Assembly: GCF_937967675.1 (NCBI RefSeq)
Contig: NZ_CALBSN010000067.1
Span: 1-53,196 of the forward strand
Direction of reading: 5' to 3'
Length of the DNA: 53,196 nt
DNA from: an uncultured Flavobacterium sp.
GTDB taxonomy: Bacteria > Bacteroidota > Bacteroidia > Flavobacteriales > Flavobacteriaceae
Shown: piece by piece, positions 49,583 to 53,196 of the stretch
Layout: each line of letters begins with the position of its first letter
Numbering within the stretch: position 1 is the stretch's first letter
The notes under the pieces: generated by a model
What the model was told of the DNA's origin: nothing
Seen by the model: the letters and a program-made list of their open reading frames with translations, nothing else
Databases searched by the model: none
Made by a program: the position numbers and the translations under genes

Positions 49583-50272
49583 CTAATCCTTTACACAACG
49601 AACCGAGTTGCCAAATCGCTTATAGGTGTAATCGATGTAGACGTTACCATTCATGTTATTCAAGTGACGGTACCATGCAGCGGATGTATTAGACTCTGAC
49701 AAACTCCACCAGCTACCGTATCCGCCAATGCTGTAGAATGGCATAAGGGTGCTGCGAAAACCCGCTGGAAGACCTGTAAAACCAGATTCGTTGGTTGCAG
49801 ATTCGTTTGGACTTTCCCATAATCCTGTTCCTGCTTGCAGGGTTCCTGTAGATTTCATCTTGCCTCCAGCTACCAATTCTCCTCCTAAAAAATCAGTTAG
49901 TTGTGTCCATTCTGCATCACTTGGAATATGCCATCCTTGAGGTGCTAATATCTTGTTTGGTGTTGAAGGGTCATTATCGTGTATTCCTGCCACCGCATAC
50001 CAATTATACAACTTGCCATAAATGGCGTTGTTCGCTGGGTCATTATTGTAATAACACCAAGCTCCAGTGGTTAGGTTTGCCCATTGTGTTGGGTCGGTAA
50101 CTTGAGGAATAGGTGTGCCGTCTCTATAAGTCTCAACATCTAAATTTTTAGATTGCCAAATTTGAGTACCTATAGTTACAAATTCAATATTTGAGTTATT
50201 ACTTGAATTCTCATCACTTGAACATGAATAAAATGCAAATAAAGAAATAATAAACACGTTTAGTTTTCTCAT
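49583..50272 (-). CDS. FISUMP-domain lipoprotein
   Basis: A 229-residue lipoprotein: MRKLNVFIISLFAFYSCSSD gives a lipobox with Cys17 (FYSC). From about residue 30 runs a Fibrobacter succinogenes major paralogous (FISUMP) domain: VTIGTQIWQSKNLDVETYRD, WCYYNNDPANNAIYGKLYNW, LAPQGWHIPSDAEWTQLTDF, GTGLWESPNESATNESGFTG and GNSVRCVKD at the end. The domain has a C-type lectin-like look (GWHIPSDAEW) and is found in surface lipoproteins; function unknown. The domain region is noticeably less AT-rich than neighbouring genes, as is typical of this family in Flavobacteriia, where copies are often gained by transfer. Confidence 0.9.
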   Translation of the reverse strand: MRKLNVFIISLFAFYSCSSDENSSNNSNIEFVTIGTQIWQSKNLDVETYRDGTPIPQVTDPTQWANLTTGAWCYYNNDPANNAIYGKLYNWYAVAGIHDNDPSTPNKILAPQGWHIPSDAEWTQLTDFLGGELVAGGKMKSTGTLQAGTGLWESPNESATNESGFTGLPAGFRSTLMPFYSIGGYGSWWSLSESNTSAAWYRHLNNMNGNVYIDYTYKRFGNSVRCVKD

Positions 50273-50319
50273 ATAAAAAGGAATGTTTCTATTTATAAAT
50301 AATTAATCATAGAAAAAAT

Positions 50320-50907
50320 TTAAAACGGATTAAATGCTGTAAAACTACCATTAATAATATTATAATTTTGTTGACTTGGATAATTTGGGCACGGTTGAGA
50401 AGTTAATGGATTTACACCTCCAGTATTGTTTAAATTATTAAATTGAAATTCTCCCCTAATATAATCTTCTGTTATTTCTGTTATTTTTAAAAAACCAGTT
50501 GATGATTGTTGCTTTTCCAATTCTAATGCACAAAAATCGATACCTGAAAAATTGTTATCATTATATGGAAAACGTCCTCCAATTGAATTAAAATTTTGTA
50601 TTTGAATTATTTGATTAACCTGAATTTCACTATCTAAAGTAAAACCCATGCTTAACTCTACATAAGAATCTTGTTGAAAAAGAGGATTGCTTCCAACTCT
50701 TTGTACTAAACCACTAATTGAATAATCTATACTTCCATCATTATTTATATACTTATCTGTTAGTGGTACTCCTTCATAATTGAAATTATTAGGAATTTCA
50801 AAATTCATTACAATATCTGTATCATCAATTAAATCATTAGATTCTGAACTACAGCCTATGAATAAGTGTATAATAAATAAAACTAAAATTGAATATATTT
50901 TTCTCAT
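50320..50907 (-). CDS. Lipoprotein of unknown function
   Basis: A 195-residue protein with a lipobox signal (MRKIYSILVLFIIHLFIGCS, Cys19). The mature part is beta-rich and Asn-rich (VMNFEIPNNFNYEG, SVELSMGFTLDSEIQVNQII, TGFLKITEITEDYIRGEFQF), consistent with a single beta-sandwich lipoprotein of the DUF6252-like kind that Flavobacteriia carry in numbers. The family is not assigned with confidence. It follows the beta-barrel gene on the same strand, with a terminator between them, so it is probably transcribed on its own. Confidence 0.75.
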   Translation of the reverse strand: MRKIYSILVLFIIHLFIGCSSESNDLIDDTDIVMNFEIPNNFNYEGVPLTDKYINNDGSIDYSISGLVQRVGSNPLFQQDSYVELSMGFTLDSEIQVNQIIQIQNFNSIGGRFPYNDNNFSGIDFCALELEKQQSSTGFLKITEITEDYIRGEFQFNNLNNTGGVNPLTSQPCPNYPSQQNYNIINGSFTAFNPF

Positions 50908-50920
50908 AATTAATAAAATA

Positions 50921-50946
50921 AAAAACTGCCATTAATGGCAGTTTTA
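50921..50946 (-). terminator. Terminator after the beta-barrel gene
   Basis: AAAACTGCCAT pairs with ATGGCAGTTTT around TA, eleven bases after the stop codon on the minus strand, followed by T residues. Confidence 0.88.
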
Positions 50947-50956
50947 AGGTTTAACT

Positions 50957-51601
50957 TTAAAATTTATAACCTACTGAAAATTGGAAAACATTATTGTTTA
51001 TTTTCAATGAAGTACTATTACCAAACTCATCTGTGTAATCTTTAGCAATACTAGATAAACCTAAATTATATCTTGCATCTATAAAGAAATTTTCAGTTAT
51101 TGAATAACTTGCTCCAAGATTAAAGCTTAATGCTAATGATTTGTAAAATTCTTTTGCATCAATTGATTCAGAACCCGAATCTGTAATTCCATTATCATTT
51201 TCACTAAACTCAAAATCTTCCTTTGCACTCATTAAAATCCCGAATTGAGGTCCAGCTAATAATGCAAACTTTTCAGCAACATAATATTTTGCTAAAATTG
51301 GAACATTTAAATAATTTAGTTTTGTTTTTGATTCTTCACTGTATGAATAATCAACATCAGACTCCGAATATTCTGATTTTGCACCTTGCATTGAAAACAA
51401 TAACTCTGGTTGAATAGCAAATTTTTCTGAAATGCTTATCTCTGCAAAACCACCTAAATGGGCACCGATTAGTGATTTTGTGTCTTCCACATCACCACTT
51501 AAGTTCGAAATATTTAACCCAACTTTTGCACCGAATTTAACATCTTGTGCATAAGATAATGCTGAAAATAAAAATACAGCTGATAATAAAATTTTTTTCA
51601 T
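50957..51601 (-). CDS. Outer-membrane beta-barrel (porin-family) protein
   Basis: A 214-residue protein with a signal peptide (about 1-18, ending LSYAQ) and an eight-stranded barrel pattern (OMP_b-brl type). The run begins DVKFGAKVGLNISNLSG and HLGGFAEISISEKFAIQPEL, then LNYLNVPILAKYYVAEKFAL with AGPQFGILMSA, and ends NNVFQFSVGYKF with a terminal aromatic. PorT-like and outer-membrane porin-family beta-barrel proteins in Bacteroidota share this layout. Its cargo or partner is unknown. Acidic insertions (DVDYSYSEES, FEFSENDNGITD) are probably surface loops. Confidence 0.88.
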   Translation of the reverse strand: MKKILLSAVFLFSALSYAQDVKFGAKVGLNISNLSGDVEDTKSLIGAHLGGFAEISISEKFAIQPELLFSMQGAKSEYSESDVDYSYSEESKTKLNYLNVPILAKYYVAEKFALLAGPQFGILMSAKEDFEFSENDNGITDSGSESIDAKEFYKSLALSFNLGASYSITENFFIDARYNLGLSSIAKDYTDEFGNSTSLKINNNVFQFSVGYKF

Positions 51602-51738
51602 AAAATATTAGTTTTTAAATTATTTAACAAATTACCTAATATAATTTTTAGCTTTTTTTTAGATTTAGTTATCGTATATATTATTTGTTTAAACGTAGCT
51701 GAATCATGTAATTAGTATCTTAATTCCCTGCCTTACAA

Positions 51739-52677
51739 TTACTGGAATAGAATTTTAAATGAACGTATTAATTTTTCATCTTTTATTGAATACAATGACA
51801 CAAAATAAACACCTCTATTATTTCCTTGTAAAGAAACTAATTGTGAGTCTCTCATTGTTGTAGAATAAACCTGCTGACCTAAAACATTAGTTATTTTGAC
51901 TATTATATCATTTAAATTCAAATTATTATTGATTTTAATATAAAAATCTGAATTTGTAGGATTTGGATAAACAGAAATATTGTTTTTTGAATGTAAAAAT
52001 TCTTCTGAATTTAAATTTACTTGATTAATTACAAATCCTGAAGTATTTAAACCATACATATTAACTGGCCAAACATCATTATTTATACCTTGTGGCTTAA
52101 TCCAAAATTCTACAGTAAGGTTAGTGGTGGGAATAGATTGGTTAATTTGGATTCTAGAATTTACTCCATTAAAAGAATATGAATTACCAAATTTTCCTTC
52201 AGAGCTCGTAATATTAAATCCACTGCCATTAACTCCAGTAGAAGCAGTTATTGTTGAATTGTTTTCTTCATCTAAATGCCATAAACCAATTGTGTTTGAA
52301 TCACTTGAAAATGGTAAATTAGAATTAAAATAATTCAATATTTCAGTTGGCGTTCTGATTGTGTTTGAAATTCTTACTTCATCTATTAAACCATTAAACC
52401 AACCATTATAACTTGTATAAAATACAGCCCCTAGGTCTAATCTAGACCAAGAGTAATTTATATTAGCCCATGTTCCAGAATAAATTAATTGACCATTTTT
52501 ATAGAGTTTTCCTTCATTGTTGATATCTTTTGTGAATACAATATAACTCCAATTATCAATATCTAAAACACAATTTGAATTATTTGCATCAAGTAAATTT
52601 GTAACTGAGCCTACAGTTGATTGAGAAAAAGTAAATGTTGAAAATGTAATAATAATACTTAATAAGAAATTTTTCAT
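51739..52677 (-). CDS. LamG-like protein with T9SS type A sorting domain
   Basis: A 312-residue secreted protein: signal peptide (about 1-18, ending FTFSQ), then a LamG/concanavalin-like segment ending in GLIDEVRISNTIRTPTEI (about 90-110). A second LamG start follows (IGLWHLDEENNSTITAST, FGNSYSFNGVNSRI, LTVEFWIKPQGI) that breaks off after about 70 residues. The end is a type A sorting domain (about 235-312: ISVYPNPTNSDFYIKI, VKITNVLGQQVYS, GVYFVSLYS and a basic tail SFKILFQ). It would be exported by the type IX system and attached to the surface. The early loss of the N-terminal part of the first LamG and the abrupt end of the second suggest an internal deletion or a shuffled gene. Confidence 0.88.
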   Translation of the reverse strand: MKNFLLSIIITFSTFTFSQSTVGSVTNLLDANNSNCVLDIDNWSYIVFTKDINNEGKLYKNGQLIYSGTWANINYSWSRLDLGAVFYTSYNGWFNGLIDEVRISNTIRTPTEILNYFNSNLPFSSDSNTIGLWHLDEENNSTITASTGVNGSGFNITSSEGKFGNSYSFNGVNSRIQINQSIPTTNLTVEFWIKPQGINNDVWPVNMYGLNTSGFVINQVNLNSEEFLHSKNNISVYPNPTNSDFYIKINNNLNLNDIIVKITNVLGQQVYSTTMRDSQLVSLQGNNRGVYFVSLYSIKDEKLIRSFKILFQ

Positions 52678-52763
52678 GTTTAATCAATTTATAATTAATA
52701 AACAAATTGATTAAAATAATTTTGAATATTATTTAAGTTTTATTAAACGAAGAAATAAATTAT

Positions 52764-53196
52764 TTAACGTATTGAAATTTCAATTTTTATAGACGTTCCT
52801 TGCTCTACATTTAAAAAGCTGATTTTATTATATTTATTGTTTTCAAAAAGTTGAATTCTTTCTTCAACTAATTTTAAGCCTTTAGAAAATGTATTTGAAT
52901 CACCCACACCCATACCGTTATCTGTAACTAAACAGATAATTTTATTTTTGTATTTTGAAAAATTTATTCTTAATTCTGGATTAGTAATTGAGTTATCAAA
53001 TGCGTGAACAAATACATTTTCAACTAGTGGTTGAATAATCATTGGAGGGATTTCAATATCGTGAACATCAATAGTATCATTAATATCAATTACCCATTTC
53101 ACTTTTATTTTTCTTCTAAAATTTTCTAAAATTATATACCGTTTCAAATAATCTACTTCTTCTTCCAAATTAATTGTAGTTTTTGAAGAATAATTA
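52764..53196 (-). CDS. LytS-type sensor histidine kinase, C-terminal part (continues beyond window)
   Basis: The frame is open to the window end, so this is a 3' part of about 144 codons; the TTG at 53168 is not needed as a start. The visible section is the end of a His_kinase domain (TTINLEEEVDYLKRYIILEN) plus the ATPase domain. That domain shows the N box IPPMIIQPLVENVFVHAF, the G1 box VTDNGMGVGD, GLKLVEERIQLFENN and the closing GTSIKIEISIR. Proteins of this family phosphorylate LytTR response regulators, and the missing upstream part should hold membrane segments or TPR/7TMR sensors and the phospho-accepting His. Confidence 0.9.
   Translation of the reverse strand, partial: NYSSKTTINLEEEVDYLKRYIILENFRRKIKVKWVIDINDTIDVHDIEIPPMIIQPLVENVFVHAFDNSITNPELRINFSKYKNKIICLVTDNGMGVGDSNTFSKGLKLVEERIQLFENNKYNKISFLNVEQGTSIKIEISIR

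Noticed and set aside
53166..53168. TTG start for the histidine kinase fragment
   Set aside because: The frame stays open and family-like (TTINLEEEVDYL) up to the window edge, so the true start lies outside.

Overview
The window looks like chromosome of a member of the Flavobacteriaceae (Bacteroidota), probably Flavobacterium or a close relative. The DNA is very AT-rich, genes lack Shine-Dalgarno sequences, and several promoters carry the Bacteroidota -7 box TAnnTTTG. SecD and SecF are fused, and there are type IX secretion (T9SS) sorting domains of both type A and type B, PorP/SprF proteins and a GldH-like lipoprotein remnant. No rRNA, tRNA or CRISPR array was recognised.

Layout. (1) 1-8039 is housekeeping: the end of malate dehydrogenase, secDF, a broken GldH-like lipoprotein gene, lgt, yidD, cysS and folE. 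(2) 8196-20887 is a surface-protein cluster: a small secreted protein, a 1050-aa type B T9SS adhesin, a PorP/SprF outer-membrane protein and an OmpA-family protein in one run, then a separately transcribed 2041-aa multidomain adhesin. The two adhesins share a repeat of about 80 residues. (3) 21000-27036 holds an aminotransferase, a two-lobed aspartyl protease with a PDZ domain, a DUF1573 protein and valS, whose leader contains an unusual GC-rich element. (4) 27201-30193 is a small defence-type block: an EcoRI-family adenine methyltransferase followed by a DUF262-HNH nuclease, with a two-TM membrane protein beside it. (5) 30369-33952 returns to chromosomal genes: an HPF/RaiA protein, a DUF2975 protein with a small XRE regulator, a secreted protein and a pentapeptide-repeat protein.

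(6) At about 34231 a TIGR02757/DUF2400 gene is cut. Its 3' third remains, and directly against the cut lies a large serine recombinase. The missing 5' part is not found up to the window end, so the inserted element is probably longer than 15 kb or has been rearranged. It carries a protein with what look like family A polymerase motifs and a five-gene type I restriction-modification operon (hsdM, a PLD-like gene, hsdS, an AlbA_2/ATPase gene, hsdR) with overlapping or closely packed genes. It also carries a secreted YD-repeat-like protein and a small serine recombinase preceded by a dyad array that looks like a res or operator site. (7) 49583-53196 encodes surface lipoproteins, a beta-barrel protein, a LamG/T9SS type A protein and a LytS-type histidine kinase that runs off the window. 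These may be element cargo or ordinary chromosome.

How the genes work together. SprF-like and OmpA-like proteins are the expected export and anchoring partners of the type B adhesins. Two modification-based defence modules sit within 20 kb of each other, the second inside a recombinase-borne island. The least explained items are the PLD-like gene locked between hsdM and hsdS, the polymerase-like island protein, the methyltransferase-DUF262 pair with an EF-hand-like loop, and the structured intergenic DNA around the island genes.
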